A stretch of DNA of 48,267 bases from Capillimicrobium sp035565675 (GCA_035565675.1 DATMSA010000017.1:1-48267); one strand, 5' to 3'. Counted from the stretch's first letter, positions 1 to 8,537 are shown. A program made the numbers and translations. Notes: generated by a model not told the origin, from the letters alone.

Positions 1-77
1 CTGTGGCGGAAGGGGACATAACGCAGCAAGTCGAAGTCGGCGGTGCTTAGACGCTCCGTCGACCCAAGGGGGCCACG

Positions 78-947
78 ATGCTCGCCGACCTCGACCTGCT
101 GCTCACTGCGGTGTTCTGCGCCGCAGACGATTTCCTGCCCAGGCGGCCAGGAAACGCGAGGCGAAGGATCACCGACGCGGAGGTCATCACGCTCTGCGTG
201 GCCCAGGCGGTGATGGGCATCAGCTCCGATCGCCAGTTCCTGCGGGCCGCGCGCCGCCAGCTGGGGCATCTGTTCTTGGTGTTGCCCAGCCAGGACGCGT
301 TTTGGAAGCGTCGCGCCCGGCTGGGCGAGCAGATCGAGCGCCTGATGGCCTGCTTCTCCCAGGACTGCCCGGGCTATTGGGACTCGATCGCGTTGCTGGA
401 TTCCACGCCGGTCGAGTGCGGCCGCTCGGTTGACACCGCCAGGCGTTCGCAGCTGGCGGTCGCTTGCGCGCATCACTATTCGCGCAGCCATAGCCGCTGG
501 TTTTGGGGCATGCGCCTGCATCTGCTGGGCGCGCCGGACGGCACGATCCGCGCGGTCATCCTGGCCTCGGCCGACGACAAAGAACGCGACGTCGCTCGGC
601 GGTTGTTTGCGATCGGGCTGCGGGGCGGAGAAACGATCGTGGCCGACAAGGGCTACGCCGGCGCCGAGTTCGCCCAACACGCCGCCGACCGCTACGGCGC
701 CACCGTGCTCAGACCGGCCCGCAAGACCGAACCCGACAACGGCCTACACCTCTCGGGCATCCGCCAACGCATCGAATCGATCTTCTGGACCCTCAAAGAC
801 ACCCTCGGCCTGGAAACCCACCGAGCGCGCACCCTGCACGGACTCCGCGCCCGGATCGCCGCCAAACTGCTGGCCTACAGCGCCGGCATCTGGATCAACT
901 GGCTGACCGGCCGACCCACCCGCGCCTTCGCCGACCTCAACGCCTAA
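78..947 (+). CDS. IS982-family-like DDE transposase
   Basis: A 289-residue transposase predicted to cut and paste its own insertion element. The DDE triad is visible: Asp108 in LLDSTPV, Asp190 in VADKGYAG and Glu233 in RQRIESIFW, with the spacing of the IS982/Transposase_11 group. Length (about 290 residues) is normal and the frame is intact, so it may be functional. It starts at the ATG preceded by a GGGGGCC stretch. The element's left end is not in the window, and the right end must lie in the 30 bp between its stop and the stop of the convergent decarboxylase gene. I could not pair terminal inverted repeats. It borders the catabolic island, which is suggestive of, but does not prove, transfer. 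An IS5-type assignment is possible but fits less well. Confidence 0.85.
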   Translation: MLADLDLLLTAVFCAADDFLPRRPGNARRRITDAEVITLCVAQAVMGISSDRQFLRAARRQLGHLFLVLPSQDAFWKRRARLGEQIERLMACFSQDCPGYWDSIALLDSTPVECGRSVDTARRSQLAVACAHHYSRSHSRWFWGMRLHLLGAPDGTIRAVILASADDKERDVARRLFAIGLRGGETIVADKGYAGAEFAQHAADRYGATVLRPARKTEPDNGLHLSGIRQRIESIFWTLKDTLGLETHRARTLHGLRARIAAKLLAYSAGIWINWLTGRPTRAFADLNA

Positions 948-977
948 CGACGCGTGGCATCAATCATCTAGCGGCGC

Positions 978-2597
978 TCAGCCGAACGTCGGGTCCGGCT
1001 CGATGTCGATCGCGAGCAGCAGCGGCTCGCGGCGCTGCGCGAGGTCGGGCAGCACCTCGTCGAAGACCGCGATGAGCTCGTCGTGGTCGGAGACGCGCCG
1101 CGCCGGGCAGCCGAAGCCGCGCGTGATCGCGGCGACGTCGACCTCCTCGAAGGCCGGCCACGGCGCCGGCTGCTCGGTGCGCTCGGCCAGGCGATCCATC
1201 ACCGCGTAGCGGCCGTTGGCCATCACGATCCACAGCGCGCCCGCCTCGTAGCGGGCCGCGCTCCACATCGCCTGGATCTGGTACAGCGAGGCGCCGTCGC
1301 CGACGATCGCGACGACGGGCCGGTCGGGACAGGCCATGCGCAGCCCGGCGGTCGCCGGCACCGCGAAGCCGAGGCCGCCCATCGCCGCGCTCACGAAGCC
1401 CAGCGGCGTGCGCGCGGGCAGCCGCCGCTCCATCTCCGGGCGGCTGGAGGGCGACTCCTCGACGAGGATCGTGTCCGGGTGCATCCGCTCGGCCAGCGCG
1501 GCGAGCACGTGCGCGGCGCGCAGCGGCTCGCCCGGCGCGGGCGGGTCCGGCGGGGCGGGGCGCGCGAACGGGTCGCCGACCGAGTCCGGGCGCTGGGCGA
1601 CGCGGTCCAGCAGCGCCGCGCACACGGCCGCGGGCGCGCCGATCACGGCCAGCTCGGCGATCGAGCGGTGCGCCTCGTCGGGGTCGTCGGTGACGACGGC
1701 CACGCGCGTGCCGGGCTCGACGAGCGCCCCGGGCTCGAAGACGTACTGGCGGAACGCGGGCGCGCCGACGGCGAGGATCACGTCGTGCGGCTCGAGCCGG
1801 GCCCGCAGCCGCGCGCGGTCGAACGGCAGGTGCCCCATGAAGCGCGGGTGGTCCTGCGGGAAGCCGGGCAGCGCGCCGAACGACTCCTGGTACACCGGCG
1901 CGCCGAGGCGGTCGGCGAGCGCGACGAGCGCGCGCCAGGCGTCCTCGCTGGCCGCCCCCGCGCCGGCGACGATCGCCGGCGCGTCGGCGTCGTCGATCAG
2001 CGCCGCGAGCGCGTCGGCCGACGCCGCGTCGACCGCCGGCGGGCGCAGCACGCGGCGCGCGGCGGCGGACGTGTGCGCCTCGGGCGCGGGCGCCGGCCAG
2101 TCGTCCATCGGCACGATCACGACGGCCGGGCCGCGCCACGTCGTCGCCTCGTGGACGGCGCGCTCGACCGCCCCGGGCACGTCCTGGGGCAGCAGCGGCT
2201 GCTCCACCCACACCGGGTACTCGCCGCCGAGCCCCTCGAGGCGGCCGGTGAGGAACGGCTCGATCGCCACGTGGCGGCGGTCCTGCTGGCCGACGACCAC
2301 GACGAGCGGCGCGCGGTTGACGCGCGCGGTCGCCAGCGCCGCGACCGCGTTGCCCAGCCCGGCGGTGGTGTGCAGCAGCACGAACGCGGGGGCGCCGCGG
2401 CCGATCGCGTAGCCGGTGGCCATGCCGACCACCGACCCCTCGTGGAGGCCGAGGACGAACCGCAGGTCGTCGGGCAGGCCGGCCAGCAGGGCGACCTCGG
2501 TCGACCCGGGGTTGGAGAAGATCGTGGTGAGGTCGTGGCGGCGCAGGACCTCGAAGGTCGCGTCGCGCACGGTCACGGGTGCGCTCGTCGGACTCAC
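978..2597 (-). CDS. mdlC: ThDP-dependent 2-oxo acid decarboxylase, benzoylformate decarboxylase type
   Basis: Decarboxylates an aromatic 2-oxo acid (benzoylformate, phenylpyruvate or a hydroxylated form) to the aldehyde, with thiamine diphosphate and Mg2+, in the cytosol. About 539 residues, normal for the family. Seen: SNPGSTE near residue 28 (GNPGS motif), the cofactor-activating Glu53 in LHEGSVVG, His76 in LLHTTAG and the QDHPRF His near residue 275, which match the two active-site histidines of Pseudomonas benzoylformate decarboxylase, plus the ThDP motif GDGAS...MANGRYAV near 430-460. The GTG at 2597 is chosen because TTGCCG, a 17-bp gap, TAGGCT and 7 nt precede it; upstream TTG/ATG codons (to 2648) are less likely. 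It diverges from the dehydrogenase gene. Beside arylaldehyde dehydrogenases and the hpa genes, an arylpyruvate substrate is as plausible as benzoylformate. Confidence 0.8.
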   Translation of the reverse strand: MSPTSAPVTVRDATFEVLRRHDLTTIFSNPGSTEVALLAGLPDDLRFVLGLHEGSVVGMATGYAIGRGAPAFVLLHTTAGLGNAVAALATARVNRAPLVVVVGQQDRRHVAIEPFLTGRLEGLGGEYPVWVEQPLLPQDVPGAVERAVHEATTWRGPAVVIVPMDDWPAPAPEAHTSAAARRVLRPPAVDAASADALAALIDDADAPAIVAGAGAASEDAWRALVALADRLGAPVYQESFGALPGFPQDHPRFMGHLPFDRARLRARLEPHDVILAVGAPAFRQYVFEPGALVEPGTRVAVVTDDPDEAHRSIAELAVIGAPAAVCAALLDRVAQRPDSVGDPFARPAPPDPPAPGEPLRAAHVLAALAERMHPDTILVEESPSSRPEMERRLPARTPLGFVSAAMGGLGFAVPATAGLRMACPDRPVVAIVGDGASLYQIQAMWSAARYEAGALWIVMANGRYAVMDRLAERTEQPAPWPAFEEVDVAAITRGFGCPARRVSDHDELIAVFDEVLPDLAQRREPLLLAIDIEPDPTFG

Positions 2598-2604
2598 CCC
2601 GGGC

Positions 2605-2633
2605 AGCCTAGACGTCGACCCGCGTCCCGGCAA
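2605..2633 (-). promoter_or_regulatory. Leaderless promoter of the decarboxylase gene
   Basis: Reading the minus strand: TTGCCG (-35-like, 2633-2628), 17-bp spacer, TAGGCT (-10, 2610-2605), 7 nt, then the GTG start at 2597. The expected transcription start is at or next to the start codon. This is the best -35/-10 pair on this strand in the window. Confidence 0.5.
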
Positions 2634-2641
2634 CAAACCAT

Positions 2642-2670
2642 TTGACAATTTGGCGGGCGGGCAAGAGCAT
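2642..2670 (+). promoter_or_regulatory. Promoter of the dehydrogenase gene with embedded GntR-like palindrome
   Basis: A perfect TTGACA (2642-2647), 17-bp spacer and GAGCAT (2665-2670) sit 7 nt before ATG 2678. The -35 lies in a near-palindrome (ATTTGACAATT, arms TTG/CAA), a plausible operator for the adjacent FCD-type GntR regulator. It overlaps the upstream part of the divergent decarboxylase promoter, so one regulator could control both genes (inference). Confidence 0.45.
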
Positions 2671-2677
2671 GGCGCCC

Positions 2678-3601
2678 ATGCGAGTCGCGATCGTCGGAGG
2701 CGGGGGCGGCGTGGGCGCCTCGGCGGCGTTCAACCTCCTCGTCGGCGGAGGCGCGCACGACGTGGTGCTCGTCGACGCGCGGCGGGAGATGGCGATCTCC
2801 CACGCGCTCGACCTGGAGCAGGTCGTCGAGCTCGCGCCGGGCGGCAGCATCCGCGACGGCGACCCCGGCGACGTGGCCGCCGCCGACGTCGTGGTCCTGG
2901 CCGGCGGCGCGCCGCTGAAGGTCAACACGACGCGGCTGGCCTACCTCGAGGACAACGCCGCGATCGTGCGCGAGAACCTCACGTGGCTGCCCGACGGCTG
3001 GCCCGGCGTGCTGCTGATGGTCACCAACCCGGTCGACGCGCTCGTCACCTGGACGCGCCGGCGCACCGGCATCGACCGGCGGCGGATCATCGGCTACACG
3101 CTCAACGACAGCCTGCGCATGCGCACCGCGATCGGCCAGCAGATGGGGGTCGAGCCCGGCCGCGTCGAGGCGTGGGTCCTCGGCGAGCACGGCGACGCGA
3201 CCGTCCCGCTGTGGGACCGCGTGCGCGTCGACGGTGCGCCCGTCGCGCTCGACCCGGCCGTGCGCGAGGCCGCCGCCGAGTGGATGGGCTCCTGGTACCG
3301 CCGCCACGTCGCGCTGGACTCCGGGCGCTCCTCGACCTGGACGTCGGGCCTGGGGATCGCGCGGATGATCGCCGCGCTCGACGGCGACGGCGGCGAGGTG
3401 TGGCCGGCGTCCGTCGTGCTCGAGGGCGAGTACGGCCTGTCGGAGGTGGCGGTGGGCGTGCCGCTGCGCCTCGGCCGCGGCGGCGTGCGCGAGATCCTCG
3501 AGTGGGACCTCGGCCCCGAGGCCCACGCCGGACTGGCCCGCGCCGCCGGCCTCGTGGCGGGCGTCGCCGCGGACCTCGACGGGCACCCTTCCCCCGCCTG
3601 A
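2678..3601 (+). CDS. Malate/lactate dehydrogenase-family 2-hydroxy acid dehydrogenase
   Basis: An NAD-dependent oxidoreductase interconverting a 2-hydroxy acid and a 2-oxo acid. The Rossmann start MRVAIVGGGGGVG is followed by the catalytic set: Arg86 (NTTR), Asn117 (VTNPVD), Asp144/Arg147 (NDSLR) and His171 (GEHGD). The residue that sets substrate choice (Arg102 for malate, Gln102 for lactate) aligns with Leu80 in GAPLK, so neither malate nor lactate is the obvious substrate. 307 residues, normal. ATG 2678 fits the upstream promoter; ATG 2669 is possible. Divergent from the 2-oxo acid decarboxylase and followed by a GntR gene after 24 bp. I infer that it oxidises an aromatic or hydrophobic 2-hydroxy acid (mandelate- or phenyllactate-like) to feed that decarboxylase. 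Confidence 0.75.
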   Translation: MRVAIVGGGGGVGASAAFNLLVGGGAHDVVLVDARREMAISHALDLEQVVELAPGGSIRDGDPGDVAAADVVVLAGGAPLKVNTTRLAYLEDNAAIVRENLTWLPDGWPGVLLMVTNPVDALVTWTRRRTGIDRRRIIGYTLNDSLRMRTAIGQQMGVEPGRVEAWVLGEHGDATVPLWDRVRVDGAPVALDPAVREAAAEWMGSWYRRHVALDSGRSSTWTSGLGIARMIAALDGDGGEVWPASVVLEGEYGLSEVAVGVPLRLGRGGVREILEWDLGPEAHAGLARAAGLVAGVAADLDGHPSPA

Positions 3602-3625
3602 GCGGCGGATGAGAAGATCCGCCGC

Positions 3626-4387
3626 GTGAGCACGCGGCCCGGCACGCAGCGCACCGACGCCAGCCAGCACGTGGCGATGGAGATCCGCCGTCACCTGGAG
3701 CGCAGCGGCCTGCGTCCCGGCGACCGGCTCGGCACCGAGGCGGAGCTGGCCAGCGAGTTCGGCGTCAGCCGCCCGACGCTGCGCGAGGCGCTGCGGCTGC
3801 TGGCCGGGTCGCACCTCGTCCGCGCCTCGCAGGGGCGCAACGGCGGCATCTTCGTCGCCAGCACGCCCAGCGAGGGCATGGGCCGCTCGATGAGCGAGTC
3901 GGTCGCCACGATGATCGCGGCCGAGAGCGTCTCGTTCGACGACCTCATGCAGGGCCGCGAGTTCATGGAGGGGCCGCTGGCCGCGCTCGCCGCCGAGCAC
4001 CGCACCGACGCGACGCTCGAGGAGCTGGAGCGGGCGCTGGCGGAGGCCGAGCTGCACGAGCCCGGCACGCCGCCGTTCAACGAGGCCGACGCCGACTTCC
4101 ACCGCGCGATCGCCGAGGCGGCCGGCAACGAGCTGCTGATCGCCTTCACGAGCTGGATCCTCGACGTGCTCCAGCCGCACCTGCACGAGGAGGTGGGCCG
4201 GTACGTGCGCAAGGAGGACGTCCTCGCGCAGCACCGGGCCATCCTGCGCGCGATCCGCCGCCGTCAGCCGGCGGCCGCCGAGAAGGCGATGCGCGCGCAC
4301 ATCGCGCACGTGCGCACCCTCCTCGCCGAGCAGCCGCCGGCCGCGGCGGACGACGTCACGCGTCCAGCGCCACCCACACGCTCTTGA
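3626..4387 (+). CDS. GntR-family (FadR/FCD) transcriptional regulator
   Basis: A DNA-binding regulator with an N-terminal winged helix (residues about 12-80; LGTEAELASEFGVSRPTLRE is the recognition region) and a C-terminal FCD ligand domain (about 95-235) with the usual metal-site histidines in the DADFHRAI, QPHLHEE and LAQHRAI segments. 253 residues, normal. GTG start; GAAGAT lies 7 nt upstream, resembling the leaderless starts of its neighbours. It probably controls the divergent decarboxylase/dehydrogenase pair, with an organic acid as ligand (inference). Its 3' end overlaps the 3' end of the convergent aldehyde dehydrogenase gene by 32 bp. Confidence 0.85.
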   Translation: MSTRPGTQRTDASQHVAMEIRRHLERSGLRPGDRLGTEAELASEFGVSRPTLREALRLLAGSHLVRASQGRNGGIFVASTPSEGMGRSMSESVATMIAAESVSFDDLMQGREFMEGPLAALAAEHRTDATLEELERALAEAELHEPGTPPFNEADADFHRAIAEAAGNELLIAFTSWILDVLQPHLHEEVGRYVRKEDVLAQHRAILRAIRRRQPAAAEKAMRAHIAHVRTLLAEQPPAAADDVTRPAPPTRS

Positions 4388-5828
4388 TCTCGGTGTAGAT
4401 CTCGAGCGCGTACTTGCCCATCTCGCGGCCCCATCCGGAGGCGCCGAAGCCGCCCCACGAGGAGGCCGCGTCGACCGGGTTGGCCATGTTCACGAACACC
4501 GTGCCGGCGCGCACGCGGGCGGCCAGGTCGTGGGCCTTGGCGACGTCGCGCGTCCACACCGAGGCGGCCAGGCCGTACTCGGTGCTGTTGGCGAGCGCGG
4601 CGAGCTGGTCGGGGTCGTCGTAGGGCACGACCGACAGGACGGGCCCGAAGACCTCCTCCGTGGCGGTCGGGTGGTCGGGGGCGACGTTGTGCAGGACGGT
4701 CGGGCGGAAGAAGTGCCCGGCCTCCAGGTCGCCGTTGGCCTTCTCGCCGCCGGTGACGAGGTCGGCGCCCGCCTGGAGGCCGCGCTGCACGATGCCCTGG
4801 ACCTTCTGCAGGTGCTCGTCGGAGACCAGCGGCCCCAGCTCGGTGCCCTCGTCGAGGCCGTGGCCGAGGCGCATCTGCTCGACCGCGCGGGCGCAGCGCT
4901 CGGCGAACTCGTCGGCGCGGCTGCGGTCCACGAAGAAGCGGCTGTAGGCCGCGCACACCTGGCCGCTGTTGAGCAGCGCGCCCTGCAGCGCCCCGGCGAC
5001 GGCCGCCTCGAGGTCGGCGTCGCCCAGGACGATCACCGGCGTCTGGCCGCCCAGCTCGAGCGTGACGCGCTTCAGGTTGCCGGCCGACGCGCGCACGATC
5101 TCGCGCCCGACCTCGGTCGACCCGGTGAACGACACCTTGTCGATGCCCGGGTGCTCGGAGATCGCCTTGCCGGCGTCGGGGCCGCCGGTGACGACGTTCA
5201 CGACGCCCTTGGGGATGCCCGCCTCGTCGAGGATCTCCGCCAGGCGCAGCGTCGACAGCGGCGTCTGCTCGGCCGGCTTGACGACGCAGGTGTTGCCGCA
5301 GGCCAGGGCCGGAGCGATCTTCCACGCGCCGATCAGCATCGGGAAGTTCCAGGGCGTGATCATGCCGCAGACGCCGATCGGCTCCCGGCGGGTGTAGTTG
5401 AACACCTTGACCATCGGGAACGAGTTGGGCAGGACGTCGCCCTCGATCTTCGTCACCCAGCCCGCGTAGTAGCGGAAGTGCTCCGACAGGGCGGGCAGCA
5501 CGACCATCTTGGAGATCATCAGCGGCCGGCCCTGGTCCTGCGTCTCCAGCGCGGCGAGCTCGTCGGCGTTCTGGTCGATCAGGTCGGCCACGCGCCACAG
5601 GAGCTGGGCGCGGGCGGCCGGCGCCATCTCGCGCCACGCCGGGTCCTCGAAGGCGGCGCGGGCGGCGTCGACCGCGCGATCGACGTCCTCCTTGCCGCCG
5701 TCGGCGACCATCGCCAGCAGCTCGCCGTTGCCCGGGTCGCGGGTCTCGAACAGCTTGCCGGTGGCGGGCTCGACCCATTCGCCGCCGATGAACTGGCGGC
5801 CGGCCTTGGTGGGGGACGCGATCGTCAT
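4356..5828 (-). CDS. NAD(P)-dependent aldehyde dehydrogenase (module 1)
   Basis: Oxidises an aldehyde to the carboxylic acid. 490 residues. Seen: the PWNFPM substrate/NAD region, the FTGSTEVG nucleotide loop, general base Glu in VTLELGGQ and nucleophile Cys in NSGQVCAAYS. ATG 5828 has a good GGAGG 9 nt upstream and overlaps the stop of the GMC oxidoreductase gene (ATGA), so the two are translationally coupled: alcohol to aldehyde to acid. By eye about three quarters of residues are identical to the aldehyde dehydrogenase at 9253-10728. Regulation by the FeaR-like AraC protein upstream suggests phenylacetaldehyde or a related aryl aldehyde; a betaine-aldehyde role, also common beside GMC enzymes, is the alternative. 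Confidence 0.85.
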   Translation of the reverse strand: MTIASPTKAGRQFIGGEWVEPATGKLFETRDPGNGELLAMVADGGKEDVDRAVDAARAAFEDPAWREMAPAARAQLLWRVADLIDQNADELAALETQDQGRPLMISKMVVLPALSEHFRYYAGWVTKIEGDVLPNSFPMVKVFNYTRREPIGVCGMITPWNFPMLIGAWKIAPALACGNTCVVKPAEQTPLSTLRLAEILDEAGIPKGVVNVVTGGPDAGKAISEHPGIDKVSFTGSTEVGREIVRASAGNLKRVTLELGGQTPVIVLGDADLEAAVAGALQGALLNSGQVCAAYSRFFVDRSRADEFAERCARAVEQMRLGHGLDEGTELGPLVSDEHLQKVQGIVQRGLQAGADLVTGGEKANGDLEAGHFFRPTVLHNVAPDHPTATEEVFGPVLSVVPYDDPDQLAALANSTEYGLAASVWTRDVAKAHDLAARVRAGTVFVNMANPVDAASSWGGFGASGWGREMGKYALEIYTEIKSVWVALDA

Positions 5829-7396
5829 GTGGTGGGAACCTCCGTTGGCTCGTGGTGGTGCGCGGGGCGACGCTCGCCCAGCGCGGTGGTGATCAGGTCC
5901 GAGGCGCGCTCGCCGATCATCAGGGTGGGTGCGTGCGTGTTGCCGGTCGTCACCTGCGGCATCACCGACGCGTCGGCGACCCGCAGGCCGTCGACGCCGT
6001 AGACGCGCAGCTCCGGGTCGACGACGGCGCCCTCGTCGATGCCCATCCGGCAGGTGCCGACCTGGTGGTGGTAGGTGATCGCCTGCTCGGCGATGAACTG
6101 CCGCAGCTCGGCGTCGCTGGTGACGCCGGGGCCGGGCAGGATCTCGGTCGGCTCCCAGTGCGCGAGCGCGGGCTGGCGGCCGATCTCGCGGCACATCTTG
6201 ACCGCGAACAGCATCGCGTCGACGTCGGCCTGCCGCGTCAGCAGGGCCGGGTCGAGGTGCAGCGGCGCGGTCGGATCCGCCGACGTCAGCGTCAGCGCCC
6301 CGCGGCTGGCCGGCCGCACGATCCCGGCGTTGACGGTGAAGCCGTGCTCGGGGCCGCTCACGCCCTCCGGGTACAGCGGGATGTGGAAGAACAGCGGCTG
6401 GATGTCGGGGCCGGCGAGGTCGCTGCGGCTGCGCCAGAAGAGCTGGCCGTGGAGCGGCTGCAGGCCCGGCAGGCACGGCGGCACCTCGCGGGCGGCGCCG
6501 AAGATCACCGGCACGATCACGTGGTCGTGCAGGTTGGCGCCGACGCCGGGGGCGTCGACGCGCACGTCGAGGCCGTGGCGGCGCAGCTCCGCCTCGGGCC
6601 CGATGCCCGACAGCATCAGCAGCCGCGGCGACTCGATCGTGCCCGCGCACACGACGACCTCGTGCTCGGCGTGCAGGATCTCGGTGGCGCCGCCGCCCGC
6701 GTCGACCTCGACGCCGCTGCACCGGTCGCCGTCGAACACGAGCCGCAGCGCGCGGGCGCCGGTGCGGACCGTGAGGTTCGGGCGGTCGGCGACCGGGCCC
6801 AGGAACGCGCGCGCGACGCTGTCGCGGCGGGCGTCGCGGATCGTGAGCTGGCAGATGCCGACGCCCTCCTGGTGCGCCCCGTTGCAGTCGTCGTTGCGGG
6901 GGAGGCCGAGCTCCTGCGTGGCGGCGATCGCGTCGGCGATCGTCGGGTGCGGCTCGTAGCGCGACATGACGCGCAGCGGCCCGCCGGCCCCGTGGTAGGC
7001 GTCCTCGCCGGCGTCGAAGTCCTCGGAGCGCTTGAACAGCGGCAGGACGTCGTCGAAGGCCCACCCGCGGTTGCCCAGGTGCGCCCACGTGTCGTAGTCG
7101 CTGCGGCTGCCGCGGACGTAGATCATCCCGTTCAGCGCGCTCGAGCCGCCGAGCACGCGTCCGCGCGGCCAGTGCAGCGCGCGGTCGGCGCACGCCCGCT
7201 GCGGGGCGGTGCGATAGCCCCAGTCCTCGGGGCCGTCCCACAGCTCGAACAGCCGGCCGGGATCGTGGATGGCCGGGTTCTCGTCGGGCCCGCCGGCCTC
7301 GAGCAGGAGGACCTCGAGGTCCGCCTCCGCCAGCCGGCGCGCGATCACGGCGCCCGCCGAGCCGGACCCGACGACGATGACGTCTGCGCTCTCCAT
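5825..7396 (-). CDS. GMC-family FAD alcohol dehydrogenase/oxidase
   Basis: A flavoprotein oxidising an alcohol to an aldehyde. 523 residues. FAD Rossmann motif GSGSAGAVIA at the N-terminus with LLLEAGG, GMC signature 1 (RGRVLGGSSALNGMIYVRG), signature 2 (GTIESPRLLMLSGIGP) and the C-terminal catalytic histidine segment (YHHQVGTCRMG, then NTHAPTLMIGER). ATG 7396 is preceded by an AGAGG ribosome site; 10 extra codons upstream are open but less likely. It is coupled to the following aldehyde dehydrogenase by a 4-base overlap. The substrate is unknown: choline-type, aryl alcohol or polyol are all possible; the AraC/ALDH context favours an aryl or short-chain alcohol. Confidence 0.85.
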   Translation of the reverse strand: MESADVIVVGSGSAGAVIARRLAEADLEVLLLEAGGPDENPAIHDPGRLFELWDGPEDWGYRTAPQRACADRALHWPRGRVLGGSSALNGMIYVRGSRSDYDTWAHLGNRGWAFDDVLPLFKRSEDFDAGEDAYHGAGGPLRVMSRYEPHPTIADAIAATQELGLPRNDDCNGAHQEGVGICQLTIRDARRDSVARAFLGPVADRPNLTVRTGARALRLVFDGDRCSGVEVDAGGGATEILHAEHEVVVCAGTIESPRLLMLSGIGPEAELRRHGLDVRVDAPGVGANLHDHVIVPVIFGAAREVPPCLPGLQPLHGQLFWRSRSDLAGPDIQPLFFHIPLYPEGVSGPEHGFTVNAGIVRPASRGALTLTSADPTAPLHLDPALLTRQADVDAMLFAVKMCREIGRQPALAHWEPTEILPGPGVTSDAELRQFIAEQAITYHHQVGTCRMGIDEGAVVDPELRVYGVDGLRVADASVMPQVTTGNTHAPTLMIGERASDLITTALGERRPAHHHEPTEVPTT

Positions 7397-7452
7397 TCCG
7401 CCTCTCCCCTCTCCGATGCGGAACATCAGTGTCGGTGTTCGACCGCCACGCC

Positions 7453-7479
7453 GCTTGCAGGCCCGAGCACAGGGCTTGC
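7453..7479 (-). promoter_or_regulatory. AraC-type operator: GCTTGC direct repeats 21 bp apart
   Basis: On the plus strand GCTTGC occurs at 7453-7458 and 7474-7479 (GCAAGC in the reading direction of the GMC gene), exactly 21 bp or two helical turns apart, followed by a CGTGCA box. The same blocks lie upstream of aldehyde dehydrogenase 2 (10814-10840). A direct repeat at 21 bp is the arrangement known for XylS/AraC dimers. The assignment to the adjacent AraC regulators is inference. Confidence 0.5.
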
Positions 7480-7499
7480 GCGTCCGTGCACCGGTGCCG

Positions 7500-8453
7500 T
7501 CAGGCGGCGTCGCGGCGGTACTGCGAGGGCGCGCACCCGTAGGCGGCGCGGAACAGCCTGCTGAAGTGGGCGGGGTCGGTGAACCCGTGGCGCAGCGCGA
7601 TCGCGCTGACGCTCTGGTCGCCGAGCGCGGGGTTGGCGAGGTCGCGGCGACAGCGCTCCAGGCGGCGCTCGCGGATCCAGCGCGACACGCTGACCCCGTC
7701 GGCGGCGAAGAGCTTGTACAGGTAGCGGCGCGACACGTAGTGCTCGGCGGCGATGCGATCGGGCGTCAGGTCGGGGTCGCCGAGGTGGGCGTCGATGTAC
7801 TCGCGCATGCGCCGGGCGAGCTCGTCGCGGGCCGACGCGTCCAGGCCGCTGCGCTGGCGCAGCTGGGCGCTGCAGAGGTTCTCGACGAGCGAGACCGCGC
7901 TCTGGGCGGCGCTCTCGACCTCGGACGTGACCGCGTCGGCCTGCGCGAGGCGCGACAGGCGGTCCAGGAACGGGGCCAGCAGCCAGCCGACGCCGTGGCC
8001 GCCGGGCACCGACGTGGCGGTGATCCGCGACATGCGCTCCGGGCTGATCGACAGCGCCGCCTGGGGCATCATGCAGATCAGCAGCCGCAGCGGGGTGCGG
8101 GTGTCGATCGCGTACGGCCGCGAGCAGTCGCAGATCGTGAAGTCGCCGCTGCCGATGAGCGTCTCGCGCCCGTCCTGGCGGACGACCATCGACCCCTCGA
8201 CGACGAGGTTCAGCTTGTAGTAGGCGCCGTCGGTGTCGTCGACCAGGCGCGGCGTGCGCGCGACCACGTGCGGGGTGGCGGCCAGCTCGCAGAGCTGCAC
8301 GTCGGCCAGCGGCCCGCCGCGCATCCACCCCGAGAACGGGCGCCGCGGCGCCGGGTCGAACTCCAGCGGCACGAACATGCGCGAGCTCGCCTCGGCCCAG
8401 TAGCCCTTGCGGTCGGCCGGCGCGACCGCCGCGGTGTCGACCATCGTGGCCAT
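7500..8453 (-). CDS. AraC-family regulator, FeaR-like (module 1)
   Basis: An activator, 317 residues, with an AraC-binding-like cupin domain (residues about 20-200; IGSGDFTICDCSRPY matches the FeaR signature) and a C-terminal pair of helix-turn-helix motifs (about 215-315; DLTPDRIAAEHYVSRRYLYK and the ALRHGFTDPAHFSRLFR segment). FeaR activates phenylacetaldehyde dehydrogenase and amine oxidase genes in E. coli. The start ATG 8453 has AGGAG just upstream; ATG 8444 is possible. It precedes the GMC-ALDH pair on the same strand, with a repeat operator in the gap. It is a clear paralogue of the regulator at 10860-11828 along its whole length. Confidence 0.85.
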   Translation of the reverse strand: MATMVDTAAVAPADRKGYWAEASSRMFVPLEFDPAPRRPFSGWMRGGPLADVQLCELAATPHVVARTPRLVDDTDGAYYKLNLVVEGSMVVRQDGRETLIGSGDFTICDCSRPYAIDTRTPLRLLICMMPQAALSISPERMSRITATSVPGGHGVGWLLAPFLDRLSRLAQADAVTSEVESAAQSAVSLVENLCSAQLRQRSGLDASARDELARRMREYIDAHLGDPDLTPDRIAAEHYVSRRYLYKLFAADGVSVSRWIRERRLERCRRDLANPALGDQSVSAIALRHGFTDPAHFSRLFRAAYGCAPSQYRRDAA

Positions 8454-8524
8454 CGTCTCCTCTCCCGGCCGGCGGACGGGCGCCGCCGGCGGTGGCGAAA
8501 GTCTACGGGAGGCGGGTGGGGCGG

Positions 8525-8530
8525 TACCGT
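8525..8530 (+). promoter_or_regulatory. -10 box of the IclR-family gene (leaderless)
   Basis: TACCGT lies 7 nt before GTG 8538. No good -35 is seen. It is in the 84-bp gap between divergent regulator genes. Confidence 0.35.
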
Positions 8531-8537
8531 GCCCGGC

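Noticed and set aside
1..977. Terminal inverted repeats of the insertion sequence
   Set aside because: No convincing pair between 1-77 and 948-977; the left end is probably outside the window.
1083..2645. Plus-strand open frame opposite the decarboxylase gene
   Set aside because: Arg/Gly-rich shadow without recognisable motifs; the minus-strand protein has a complete ThDP enzyme signature.
7269..8537. Upstream extension of the IclR-family frame
   Set aside because: It runs antisense through the AraC and GMC genes; GTG 8538 gives a standard-length winged-helix regulator.
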